Source: Acidobacteriaceae bacterium
GTDB lineage: Bacteria > Acidobacteriota > Terriglobia > Terriglobales > Acidobacteriaceae
DNA length: 64,000 bases
Assembly (NCBI GenBank): GCA_030041045.1
Contig: JASHOQ010000127.1
Span: 1 to 64,000, forward strand
Reading direction: 5' to 3'
The notes beneath the pieces are model-generated. The model saw nothing but the letters and a program-made list of their open reading frames with translations. It did no database searches and was not told the DNA's origin. Each line of letters opens with the position of its first letter. Within the stretch, counting starts at the first letter, position 1. A program made the position numbers and the translations under genes. Positions 28,508-36,411 of this stretch are shown one piece after another.

Positions 28508-29163
28508 TTCCGCGCTATCAGACGGTGTTGTTTTTCGTGCTGCTGGCGGCGTCGATCATCATGGGCGCGGTGCTGTGGCAGTTGCGCGATCGCGCCGAGC
28601 AGAGGCGGCTCCAGGCGCAGGCCTCGACGCCGACGCAGGCGCCGCAGGTGGCTCCTGCTGTGCAGGCGACGCTGATGGTAGCCAACGACGTGGATGATTC
28701 GATGCAGGAGCGGATTTTCAGCCTGCCGCTGCCGCCGAGCGAAAACGCGCGGGCGCGGGCGATTCTGGGCAAACTGCTGGACCTGTACGCGGCGCCGGGC
28801 GCGACCCATCCCGTGGAGGGAGGGTCGAGCGCGATCGCGCAGGTGTTTCTGAAGCCGGTGAACGTGAGCGCGACCGGAGGCGCGCGCGGGCGCCGGGCGG
28901 CAAATGCCGCAGCCGCGCCGGAGATGGCGGTGGTGAATCTGACGAGCGCGTTTGCCGCCAGTCATCCTTCGGGGATCGAGACCGAAAGTTTGACGGTGCT
29001 TTCCATCTGCGCCACGCTGCACGCGAATTTGCCGCAGGTGACCGAAGTGCGATTCCTCGTGGATGGGCAGGAGCGGCTGACGCTGGCCGGGCACGCGGAC
29101 TTGACGCGGACCTACCTGACGGCGGAAGCGGCGCCAACGGCGGTAGTGGGAGCGGCGCCGTGA
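28504..29163 (+). CDS. GerMN-domain membrane-anchored protein
   Basis: 219 residues, GTG start overlapping the amidase stop by four bases. One N-terminal transmembrane helix (VLFFVLLAASIIMGAVLWQL), a Pro/Ala/Gln linker, and a GerMN domain (about 60-200): AVVNLTSAFAASHPSGIETE, LTVLSICATLHANLPQVTEVRFLVDGQ. GerMN proteins accompany N-acetylmuramoyl-L-alanine amidases in many bacteria and are thought to bind or tune cell-wall enzymes, which fits this order. An Ala/Arg-rich insertion (GGARGRRAANAAAAPE) interrupts the domain. Its stop overlaps the start of murI. Confidence 0.85.
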   Translation: MIPRYQTVLFFVLLAASIIMGAVLWQLRDRAEQRRLQAQASTPTQAPQVAPAVQATLMVANDVDDSMQERIFSLPLPPSENARARAILGKLLDLYAAPGATHPVEGGSSAIAQVFLKPVNVSATGGARGRRAANAAAAPEMAVVNLTSAFAASHPSGIETESLTVLSICATLHANLPQVTEVRFLVDGQERLTLAGHADLTRTYLTAEAAPTAVVGAAP

Positions 29164-29996
29164 AGAACGCGCCCACCATCGGCGTCTTCGATTCCGGGTT
29201 TGGCGGGCTGACGGTGCTGCGCGCGCTCACAGAGCGGATGCCGCGGGCACGGTTTGTGTTTGTGGGCGACACGGCGCGGCTGCCGTACGGGTCCAAGTCG
29301 CGGCGGACGGTGGCGCGCTATGCGGCCGAAAGCGCGCAGTTCCTGGTGCGCGAGCAGGGAGCCCAGTTCCTGGTGATCGCGTGCAACACGGCGAGCGCGT
29401 TGGCGCTGGACGCGATCAAGGATGCCGTCTCTGTGCCGGTGCTGGGCGTGATCGAGCCCGGCGCGCAGGCGGCGCGCGCGGCGTCGCAGACGGGAGACGT
29501 GCTGGTGATGGCGACCGATGCCACGGTGCAGAGTCATGCCTACGCGGCGGCGTGCGGCGCGCAAGGATTGCGGGCGATGGAGAAGGCCTGCCCTCTACTG
29601 GTGCCGCTGGTGGAAGAGGGATGGACGGAACACGCAGTAACGGAAGAGGTGGTGCGCATTTATGTGAACGAGATGCGCGCGGAAGCCCAGGCACGAGGGA
29701 TGGACGCGGACACGCTGGTGCTGGGATGCACGCACTATCCGCTGCTGCGGCCGGTGATCGAGCGGGTGCTGGCGGAGGGAGCGGGGCGCGCGATGCGCGT
29801 GATCGATTCGGCAGAATCGACGGCCGAGGCCGCGGTGCGGTTGTTCGATGGGCAGGGACGGACGCGGGAGGGCGCAGTGGCGCAGACGGAGATTCGCTGT
29901 TTTGCGACGGATTCGGTGGAGAAGTTCGAGAGGCTGGGATCGAAGTTTCTGGGAAGGCCGGTGGGCAAGGTGGACCTGCTCGATCTGGGCGGGTGA
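29160..29996 (+). CDS. murI: Glutamate racemase
   Basis: 278 residues, GTG start overlapping the previous stop. The two catalytic Cys motifs are present: IACNTASALALDAI near 75 and LGCTHYPLLRPVI near 190, plus the N-terminal GVFDSGFGGLTVLRAL and PYGSKS. MurI interconverts L- and D-glutamate in the cytosol to supply peptidoglycan synthesis. It ends the overlapping cluster DUF1015-amidase-GerMN-murI, all apparently one transcript. Confidence 0.95.
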   Translation: MKNAPTIGVFDSGFGGLTVLRALTERMPRARFVFVGDTARLPYGSKSRRTVARYAAESAQFLVREQGAQFLVIACNTASALALDAIKDAVSVPVLGVIEPGAQAARAASQTGDVLVMATDATVQSHAYAAACGAQGLRAMEKACPLLVPLVEEGWTEHAVTEEVVRIYVNEMRAEAQARGMDADTLVLGCTHYPLLRPVIERVLAEGAGRAMRVIDSAESTAEAAVRLFDGQGRTREGAVAQTEIRCFATDSVEKFERLGSKFLGRPVGKVDLLDLGG

Positions 29997-30060
29997 GTTG
30001 CTCCTGTGTGCGCGGGCCTGCGTCTGACCTATTCATTTCGGCAAACGAATTTTCTTCCGC

Positions 30061-30124
30061 CGTCCCTCCGGGACTTCGCTCCGATTGTGTGACTCAGTCT
30101 CCCCACGCTAAAGCGCGGGGCTAA
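30061..30124. repeat. Short hairpins between murI and fabI
   Basis: GTCCCTCCGGGAC (30063-30075) and CCCCACGCTAAAGCGCGGGG (30101-30120). The murI-fabI gap (29997-30239) is otherwise featureless. Confidence 0.45.
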
Positions 30125-30239
30125 CAAGCGCTGCGCCTCCGGCGCGACGGTCATTTATCCTGAGGTTCATTGCGGCACGACCAACGTCATGCCCGGATAC
30201 GGAACTATCCACGGCGCCGGATTGGACGAGGCAACCAAC

Positions 30240-31007
30240 ATGATCGATTTGAAGGGCAAGACGGCGGTGGTCTTCGGCGTGGCCAACAAGCGCTCCATCG
30301 CCTGGGGCATCGCGCAGAAGCTGCACGCGGCGGGCGCGACGCTCGCGATCGGCTACCAGAACGAGCGCATGAAGCTGGAAGCGCAGGACCTGATCGAAAT
30401 GCTGCCGGGAGCTTCGGGATTCCAGTGCGATGTGGCGCGCGACGCGGAGATTGCGAGCGTCTTCGCGGGGCTCCAAGAGAAGTTCGGCAAGATCGACATT
30501 CTGGTGCACGCCATTGCCTTTGCGCCGCCCGAGGACCTGCACGGCGATTTCCTCAACACCAGTCGCGAAGGATTCCGGGTGGCGCACGAGGTGAGCGTCT
30601 ACTCGCTGATTGCGCTGAGCCGGGCCGCCGCGCCGCTGATGACCGAGGGCGGCAGCATTGTGACCATGACCTACCTGGCCTCAGGACGCGTGGTGCCGCA
30701 CTACAACGTGATGGCGCTGGCCAAGGCTTCGCTCGAAGCCACGGTGCGCTACCTTGCCTACGAGCTGGGGCCGAGGAACATCCGCGTGAACGCCATCTCG
30801 GCGGGGCCCATCAACACGTTGGCGGCGCGCGGTGTGGGTGACCTGGGCGAGATGCGCAAGGCGCAGGTGGAGCGCTCGCCGCTGCACCGCAACGTGGATC
30901 AGGGCGAGGTGGGCGGAACGGCGCTGTATCTGGTGAGCGATCTGGCAAGCGCGGTCACCGGCGAAACCATCTACGTGGATTGCGGATACAACATCATGGG
31001 GTTCTAG
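30240..31007 (+). CDS. fabI: Enoyl-[acyl-carrier-protein] reductase
   Basis: 255 residues from the ATG at 30240 (MIDLKGKTAVVFGVANKRSIAWG); the ORF-track start 17 codons earlier is in the leader. The SDR fold has a GVANKRSIAWGIA nucleotide loop typical of FabI, and the active-site pair is present in TYLASGRVVPHYNVMALAK, with the FabI-specific Y-x6-K spacing. It ends with SAVTGETIYVDCGYNIMG. FabI does the last reduction of each fatty acid elongation round, and is the triclosan/isoniazid-type target. Its stop overlaps the convergent gene by four bases. Confidence 0.94.
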   Translation: MIDLKGKTAVVFGVANKRSIAWGIAQKLHAAGATLAIGYQNERMKLEAQDLIEMLPGASGFQCDVARDAEIASVFAGLQEKFGKIDILVHAIAFAPPEDLHGDFLNTSREGFRVAHEVSVYSLIALSRAAAPLMTEGGSIVTMTYLASGRVVPHYNVMALAKASLEATVRYLAYELGPRNIRVNAISAGPINTLAARGVGDLGEMRKAQVERSPLHRNVDQGEVGGTALYLVSDLASAVTGETIYVDCGYNIMGF

Positions 31008-31735
31008 AGCGGCTGCGCGGGAAGGCGCTGGACGCGCTCCTGGGGATGGTGCGGGGGCAGGTCGCGAAGGATGCCTTTGCCCTTGGTGAGCCAGGCCACG
31101 CCGAAAGCCGCGAGGGCCAGCGACTCGCACCAGAAGAGCGCGGGGCTGGGCCGGCGGTGGTCGAGTGAGGCGCCGAGGGTGAGCGCAACCATGAACGCGA
31201 TGCAGAGGACAATGACCAGACCGCAGACGCCGTACACGCGATTGCGATGACGCTTGCGCCGCGTGAGCAGGCGGTCGGGCGCGGAACGCCGGAAGAGAAA
31301 GATGCAGAAATAGGCGAGCACCAGAAACATGAGCACGGCGAAGAAGGTGTGGATGAAGCCGAAGCGGATGTCGAGGGTGGAGTAACGCGCGCTGCGCGGG
31401 TCAAAGGAGGGGAAGAAAGCGACGCCGAAGGTAAAGGCGCCGGCGAGGTAGCCGGTGATCTCATCGCGCACGTCGTAGCCGCGGGAGCAGGCGAGAAAAG
31501 CGGCGATGGCGCAGAGGCTGCCGACAAGATAGTCGCGCATGGAAGTGTAGTAGTAGTCGCTGATGGAGCGCTCCAGGAGCGGGTGCGGCAGCGCGTGCGC
31601 AGGGCCGAGAAGCGAAGAGAGGATGGACCCGGAGGCGAGCGCAAAGGGCAGCGTGAGTGCGATGAGACCCACGGACCTGCGCATGGAGTAGTAAGAGAGA
31701 ACTGCGGGATTGTGAGACGCCGTCCGAACAGACAT
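31004..31735 (-). CDS. Polytopic membrane protein of unknown function
   Basis: 243 residues with a good Shine-Dalgarno (GGAGG) upstream. Six hydrophobic segments: about 22-40, 67-82, 92-108, 125-148, 167-190 and 205-222. The motif RSISDYYYTSMRDYLVGSLCAIAAFLACSRGYD is characteristic of a widespread family of uncharacterised membrane proteins; I cannot name a function. The coding 3' ends of this gene and fabI overlap by four bases, tail to tail. Confidence 0.8.
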   Translation of the reverse strand: MSVRTASHNPAVLSYYSMRRSVGLIALTLPFALASGSILSSLLGPAHALPHPLLERSISDYYYTSMRDYLVGSLCAIAAFLACSRGYDVRDEITGYLAGAFTFGVAFFPSFDPRSARYSTLDIRFGFIHTFFAVLMFLVLAYFCIFLFRRSAPDRLLTRRKRHRNRVYGVCGLVIVLCIAFMVALTLGASLDHRRPSPALFWCESLALAAFGVAWLTKGKGILRDLPPHHPQERVQRLPAQPL

Positions 31736-31802
31736 CGAGCCTCCGGCGCGTGGAGTGGTAGAAGGAAGAAGGATAACGCAAAAGACGCGGGTCAGCGAGT
31801 TA

Positions 31803-31915
31803 CGGCATTTTCTGAGTTACTGTGTCCTCTTCGTTCCTTCGCAAGGTCGCCGCTCCCTGTTGGTCGCGTCGACTCTGCTTTCCGTCTTCGGGATATAGCT
31901 ACTCAGAAAATGCTT
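31803..31915. mobile_element. MITE-like element, copy A (113 bp)
   Basis: Ends CGGCATTTTCTGAGT / ACTCAGAAAATGCTT, 13 bases of perfect inverted repeat inside the outer two bases, with TA on both sides. No ORF. It is tandem with copy B, sharing the TA at 31916-31917. Confidence 0.87.
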
Positions 31916-31917
31916 TA

Positions 31918-32030
31918 CGGCATTTTCTGAGTTACTGTGTCCTTTTCACTGCCTCGTAAGATCGCCGCTCCCTGTTGGTCGCGTCGACTCAGCTGTCCGT
32001 CTGCGGGATACAGCTACTCAGAAAATGCAT
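31918..32030. mobile_element. MITE-like element, copy B (113 bp)
   Basis: Same length and ends as copy A with roughly a dozen internal differences (for example TCACTGCCTCGTAAGATC against TCGTTCCTTCGCAAGGTC). Flanked by TA at 31916-31917 and 32031-32032. The divergence from copy A suggests independent insertion rather than a recent duplication. Confidence 0.87.
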
Positions 32031-32162
32031 TAGCGATTCAGCAAGTCAGCGAGTGCGCGGGGTTCGAGGCTTCTGTCGTTTCGCGCAGAACGCGAAAGGA
32101 CGAGGCAACCGGCCTGAAGTGTGCTACCCCGCTCAAGCGAAGCTTGGACGGGGCACCCGATG

Positions 32163-32651
32163 TCAGGGAGTGGTGAAGAAGAAGTAGTCGGCCGAGTAGG
32201 GCGAGCGGGACTCCTGGCCTTTTTGGCCGGACTCGCAGCCGGTGGTGGGCGCCTTGCCGCCCTTTGTATTGAGGCGCTGGATGAACGCGACTTTTTGCAT
32301 CAGGCCGGCGCCCGCGTGGTCTATCGCGGCCACGAGAAGCCAGGGGATGGAATCGGGTTCGGGTGTGGCGCTGGCCATGGGTTTGCCCATGACGCGGCTC
32401 GAATCGAAGTACCTCCAGGTGGGGCCGGCAAAGTGCGTGCCCACTTGCTTGCCGGAATCGTCAAAGAGCTTTGCGTCCGGGCGCGCGAGGACCCACGCAG
32501 AGCCGTCACAGGCGTAAACCTGGTCTCCTTTGGCGTGAAGTTCAAGCAAGAGCGTGGCGTTGGCCGGCGGTTTCAGGTTGTCGGGGACTGCGGGAGTTTG
32601 CGCAGCGGCGATCATGGCGAGCGAAAGGATCAGGGCGAAGGCGGGTCGCAT
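32163..32651 (-). CDS. DUF3455 family exported protein
   Basis: 162 residues from the ATG at 32651 (MRPAFALILSLAMIAAAQTPA), which gives a clean signal peptide; the longer ORF start is upstream of it. The body matches the DUF3455 pattern: ATLLLELHAKGDQVYACDG, W.LARPDAKLFDDSGKQVGTHFAGPTWRYFDSSRV and VAFIQRLNTKGGKAPTTGC. The family is found in bacteria and fungi, usually secreted, with unknown function. Isolated in a repeat-rich region. Confidence 0.8.
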   Translation of the reverse strand: MRPAFALILSLAMIAAAQTPAVPDNLKPPANATLLLELHAKGDQVYACDGSAWVLARPDAKLFDDSGKQVGTHFAGPTWRYFDSSRVMGKPMASATPEPDSIPWLLVAAIDHAGAGLMQKVAFIQRLNTKGGKAPTTGCESGQKGQESRSPYSADYFFFTTP

Positions 32652-32687
32652 AGAGATAAGTTTGGCATGGCAGGCGGAGGTTGGTGC

Positions 32688-32871
32688 TTTCCCCGGTCTC
32701 AATAGCGAGACTGGGGGCACGCAGGGTGTCGCGCCTGGTTTGAAAAGGACAACCGCAGATCCTTCGGCGCGTCCGTCCGCCGCGGCGGACGGACTTGCTC
32801 AGGATGACAGCGCTCGGGTCGGGTTCTTGCTTTCCCACCCTTTCGCGAAGAACGCGAAAGGACGGGGCAAC
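32688..32871 (+). repeat. Cluster of three intergenic repeats (A, C, B)
   Basis: Family A 32688-32722 (CCCCGGTCTC AATAGC GAGACTGGGGGC), family C 32749-32810 (perfect central palindrome GTCCGTCCGCCGCGGCGGACGGAC), family B 32834-32871 (CCCACCCTTTCGCG AAGAA CGCGAAAGGACGGGGCAAC). They fill the gap between DUF3455 and ftsK. Confidence 0.8.
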
Positions 32872-32897
32872 AGTTTTCGTGGAGTCCGATTGGAGCC

Positions 32898-35510
32898 CTA
32901 TTCGCTGAGGGCGGAGACTTCGTGCAGCCAGTGGGGAGCTTTGAGCAGCTCGCGGGGACGGGAGCCGTCGGCGGGGCCGACAAGGCCGTCGCGCTCCATC
33001 AAGTCGATCAAATGCGCGGCGCGGCCGTAGCCGATGCGCAGACGGCGCTGCAACAGCGACGTGGACGCCTTGCCGAACTCGAAGACCAGGCGCACGGCGT
33101 CGTCGAAGAGAGGATCGTTTTCGTCTTCTTCGCCGCTCGCGCCCTCCATGGCCTGGCGCTCGTCCTTGGGTGAATCGAGGAAGCCCTCCACGTACGCGGC
33201 TGTTCCCTGCTCTTTCCAGAATTCGACCACGGCGGCGGTTTCCTTCTCGCTCACGTAAGGCGCATGCAGGCGCAGCAGGCGGCTGGTGCCGGGCGGCAAG
33301 AACAGCATGTCGCCCCGGCCGAGCAGAGCCTCAGCGCCGTTGGTGTCGAGAATGGTGCGCGAGTCGACCTTGGTGGCCAGGCGGAAGCTGATGCGCGTGG
33401 GCACGTTGGCCTTGATGAGGCCGGTGATGACGTCGACGCTCGGCCGCTGCGTGGCGAGAATAAGATGGATGCCCACGGCGCGGGCCATTTGCGCGAGGCG
33501 GGTTATGGATTCTTCAACGTTGGCGCGGTCGAGCATCATGAGGTCGGCGAGTTCGTCGATGATGATAACGATGTACGGCAGCGGCTCTTCTTCCTGCCCA
33601 TCCTCCGGTCCAAAAAGTGAAGGAGCGGAGCTCTCAAAGAGCCGGTTGTACTGTTCGATGTTGCGCACGCTGCGCGAGGCCAGCAGCTTGAGCCGGCGCT
33701 CCATTTCGCGGACGGCGTTGCGCAGGGCGTTGGCCGCGGCCTTGGGCTCGGTGATGATGGGCGTGAAGAGATGGGGAATCCCTTCATACATGCCCAGCTC
33801 CACGCGCTTGGGATCGACGAGGATGAGGCGCACCTGCGCGGGCGTGGTGCGGTAGAGCAGGCTCATGATCATGGCATTAATCGCAACCGATTTGCCGGAG
33901 CCGGTGGAGCCGGCGATGAGCACATGGGGCATGGAGGCGAGATCGGCGGTGACGATGCGGCCGTTGATGTCCTTGCCCATGGAAAGCGTGAGGCGCGATT
34001 TGGCCTTGGCGAAGGTTTCGCTTTCGAGCACGTCGCGCAGGTGAATGGTTTCGCGCTCGTGGTTGGGCACCTGGATGCCGACGGTGCTTTTGCCGGGCAT
34101 CCTCTCGATCAAGATGCTCTCGGCGCGCATGGCCAGGCAGAGATCGTCGGCGAGGCCGGTGACGCGCGAGTATTTCACGCCGGCCTCAGGCTTGAACTCG
34201 TAGGTCGTGACCATGGGCCCGGGGTTGATCTGGACGACCTGGCCGCGGACGTCGAACTCCGCGCATTTTTCCACGAGCACGCGGGCTTCTTCGCGCAGCT
34301 CCTCTTCGCGGATGGTCTGCGGAGCATCGCCCGCGTGCAGGAGGGTGCTGGACGGAAGCTTGAAGCCGCTCAGGTTCTTGGGTGCGACGGTGACGGTGCG
34401 CAGGTCGGCATCGGCACGGTCGTGAATGGCGATGGCATGCGAGGACGAATCGGCTGGGGGAGGGTCAAAATGCGCGGGCGCGGGGTGCGCGGGTGTGGGG
34501 TGCGCGTGCGCGGCGCGAGCGTCGGCGTAGCGTGATTCGGCGGCGCGGAGGTGAGACGCATCGGGGCGGATCGGCGTGACCTTTTGCGGTGCAGCGGGCT
34601 CGGCGTGGGCCGCAGGCGAGTCGGCGAACTCGTCGGGGGGGCGCTCCCAGATGCTCAAGCGGCGCGCTGGCGGAACGACGGGGATCTCTTCGCTGCGGTG
34701 CACGACCTCCGATCTTTCGCGGCGCTGAAAGGCGGGGATGTCGTCGAGAGGATCCGATTGCGGCGCGTGGCGGCCAAAGAGGCGCGCGAAGAAGCCCGCC
34801 GACCCTGCGCGGGGCTCTGGTTTTGGAGAAGACCCGTGGCTCTCGAGCAGCTCCTCCTCGTCGTGTACGCCGTCTCGTTCGGCGCGGAGCTCGGCGCGCT
34901 CTTCACGCCAGTTGTGCCAGCGCTCGAAGGCGGCGCCGATGCGCTGCCAGTAGCTCTGGAGGGCTTCTTTGAGCGTCCAGAAACTGATGGCGAAGGCGAA
35001 GTAGATGCCGGCGAGGGCGAGTACGGAGGCAACCACACAGGCGCCCTGGACGTTGAGGTAATTGACCAGCAGGCCGGCCATCAGGGCGCCGACCACACCT
35101 TCGACGGGAACGAGATGGAGCCAGTGCCAGTGCCAGGGCATGAGGGCGAAGAGCGCAGGGAGAAAGGCGGCCGCGAGCAGCGCGCCGATCCAGCGCAGAA
35201 CGGGCGAGCCGCCGGGGCGCGAGCGCATCCAGGACCAGCCGATGGCGCCAAGACAGAGCGGCAGCAAAAAGGCGGTGAGGCCGAAGGACTGGAGCAGGAG
35301 ATCGCCCGCGCAGGCGCCGAAGACGCCGATCCAGTTGCGGGCAGCGTGGGGAAACACCGGATCGGCCGCGGTATTGAAGGAGGGATCGGTTGCGTGCCAG
35401 GTGGCGAGCGCAAGAAAGATGAGCAGGGAAACGAGCAGAAGCAGGAGCCCCAGAAAGACGTTAAGGGGGCGGCTGCGCGTGGGCGAGAGAACGATGCGAA
35501 TCGGCTTCAT
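32898..35510 (-). CDS. ftsK: DNA translocase FtsK/SpoIIIE
   Basis: 870 residues. N-terminal membrane domain with four helices (LLLLLVSLLIFLAL at about 20; others near 60-85, 100-125 and 140-165), then an Ala/Pro/His-rich linker (about 200-390), and the C-terminal motor: alpha domain from 390, Walker A GSTGSGKS near 530, Walker B YIVIIIDELADLMM near 655, then a gamma winged-helix (DDAVRLVFEFGKASTSLLQRRLRIGYGRAAHLID) that reads polar DNA signals. FtsK moves the chromosome terminus through the closing septum. Apparently monocistronic; a repeat cluster follows. Confidence 0.95.
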   Translation of the reverse strand: MKPIRIVLSPTRSRPLNVFLGLLLLLVSLLIFLALATWHATDPSFNTAADPVFPHAARNWIGVFGACAGDLLLQSFGLTAFLLPLCLGAIGWSWMRSRPGGSPVLRWIGALLAAAFLPALFALMPWHWHWLHLVPVEGVVGALMAGLLVNYLNVQGACVVASVLALAGIYFAFAISFWTLKEALQSYWQRIGAAFERWHNWREERAELRAERDGVHDEEELLESHGSSPKPEPRAGSAGFFARLFGRHAPQSDPLDDIPAFQRRERSEVVHRSEEIPVVPPARRLSIWERPPDEFADSPAAHAEPAAPQKVTPIRPDASHLRAAESRYADARAAHAHPTPAHPAPAHFDPPPADSSSHAIAIHDRADADLRTVTVAPKNLSGFKLPSSTLLHAGDAPQTIREEELREEARVLVEKCAEFDVRGQVVQINPGPMVTTYEFKPEAGVKYSRVTGLADDLCLAMRAESILIERMPGKSTVGIQVPNHERETIHLRDVLESETFAKAKSRLTLSMGKDINGRIVTADLASMPHVLIAGSTGSGKSVAINAMIMSLLYRTTPAQVRLILVDPKRVELGMYEGIPHLFTPIITEPKAAANALRNAVREMERRLKLLASRSVRNIEQYNRLFESSAPSLFGPEDGQEEEPLPYIVIIIDELADLMMLDRANVEESITRLAQMARAVGIHLILATQRPSVDVITGLIKANVPTRISFRLATKVDSRTILDTNGAEALLGRGDMLFLPPGTSRLLRLHAPYVSEKETAAVVEFWKEQGTAAYVEGFLDSPKDERQAMEGASGEEDENDPLFDDAVRLVFEFGKASTSLLQRRLRIGYGRAAHLIDLMERDGLVGPADGSRPRELLKAPHWLHEVSALSE

Positions 35511-35671
35511 GAAGAGGTTCCGTTCGCCGGCCGGGGAAAAAGACAGGCCAAGCCCGACCGGGCAACGAATCCCAGAGCAGCTTTATTATTTCGCGGAGCG
35601 CGCGGCGGGGACGGGCTGAAAGGGGGTGGGGGAATCAGGGTGGGAAACCCTGCGCTGGGGCGGCTTGCGCG

Positions 35672-36088
35672 CTAAGGCATGAGTTCTTCGGTTCTGAGAG
35701 CTCGGATGCAACGCAGCAGGCCCTGATCATAGGTCAATATGTCCCATTGCATTGCGATCGCAGCAGCGCAAATCAGAATGTCTGTCGATCCGCACTCGAC
35801 GCCGCGGCTGCGGCAAAGATTGAACAGACGCGCGGCTTGTTCGTAGTGAAGGGTAGTGAGCGGCTCGTCAGGGAAGGCCGCGAGCGCGGATCGCAGCTTC
35901 TCAAATTGAGCCAGATCTTTAATGCCGGAGAGAACTTCCTGCCGGATCGGACCCAGGATGACGATTCGACCGTCCTGAATTGCATCGATCAGGGATTTAA
36001 GCTGGACTTGCTCATCGCCGCTCAATGCGGCCATTTTTCTGCGCCGGAACAAAAGAGACCAGACGCAAGTGTCGGCGAGGAGCTTCAC
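35672..36088 (-). CDS. vapC: VapC-type PIN-domain ribonuclease toxin
   Basis: 138 residues. The PIN acidic residues are in place: LLADTCVW (Asp6), RQEVLSG (Glu near 50), GSTDILICAAAI (Asp near 103) and LTYDQGL (Asp near 122). VapC toxins cleave tRNA or rRNA with Mg2+ and are held inactive by VapB. The start codon overlaps the stop of vapB by four bases, which is the usual type II toxin-antitoxin arrangement. Confidence 0.92.
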   Translation of the reverse strand: MKLLADTCVWSLLFRRRKMAALSGDEQVQLKSLIDAIQDGRIVILGPIRQEVLSGIKDLAQFEKLRSALAAFPDEPLTTLHYEQAARLFNLCRSRGVECGSTDILICAAAIAMQWDILTYDQGLLRCIRALRTEELMP

Positions 36089-36303
36089 GGCTCAACTTCA
36101 ATGCGTTCGAGCCGGCGCATCTTTCTGTAGTCGTATGCGGGATCGTAGTCGATGGTGCCGGACAATTTCAGAATTTCCAGCTGCTTGCGGCGATCGACAT
36201 ACTCCTTCAACGCAGCAGTGACGGCGTCCTTTTTGGTCCGGTGCTTGCCGATCCGGCGCGCTTCGTCGATCAGTTTGTCGTCGATGGCCAGGTTGGTCGC
36301 CAC
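36085..36303 (-). CDS. vapB: VapB-type antitoxin
   Basis: 72 residues from a GTG at 36303 (VATNLAIDDKLIDEARRIGKHRTKK), where homologues start; the ORF-track start at 36333 would read through the operator. The N-terminal part is a ribbon-helix-helix/AbrB-like DNA-binding segment of the VapB family (LIDEARRIG, KKDAVTAALKEYVDRRKQ); the acidic C-terminal tail (YDPAYDYRKMRRLERIEVEP) is the expected toxin-wrapping part. It neutralises VapC and represses the operon. Confidence 0.9.
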   Translation of the reverse strand: MATNLAIDDKLIDEARRIGKHRTKKDAVTAALKEYVDRRKQLEILKLSGTIDYDPAYDYRKMRRLERIEVEP

Positions 36304-36314
36304 ACACACACCCC

Positions 36315-36345
36315 AATGTGTATAGTAGCACACATTCTGATGTGT
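36315..36345. promoter_or_regulatory. Candidate VapBC operator
   Basis: AATGTGT ATAGTAGC ACACATT (36315-36336) is a perfect inverted repeat, and ACACAT TCTG ATGTGT (36330-36345) is another that shares the middle half-site. Three alternating ACACAT/ATGTGT half-sites lie 12 bases upstream of the vapB start, consistent with autoregulation by a VapBC complex. The region is AT-rich against its surroundings. Confidence 0.65.
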
Positions 36346-36411
36346 AACACAAAGGGCTCATTTCTTTAGGGAAGGGCGCTGTTGGCTTCTGGCGGAAACG
36401 CAACTCGGCAA

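Larger units (their letters stand above)
31791..32062 (+). repeat. Octad array O1 split by two MITE copies
   Basis: Left part GTCAGCGAGT (31791-31800), right part TAGCGATTCAGCAAGTCAGCGAGTGCGCGG (32031-32062). Removing the inserted DNA and one TA restores GTCAGCGA GTTAGCGA TTCAGCAA GTCAGCGA GTGCGCGG, a perfect 8-base phase. The 427-base gap 31736-32162 holds no gene; besides this array it has a partial family B hairpin near 32076-32109. Confidence 0.85.

Noticed and set aside
31803-32030. attC or integron cassette sites
   Set aside because: No integrase and no attC core bases; the TA ends and phase restoration fit a MITE better.
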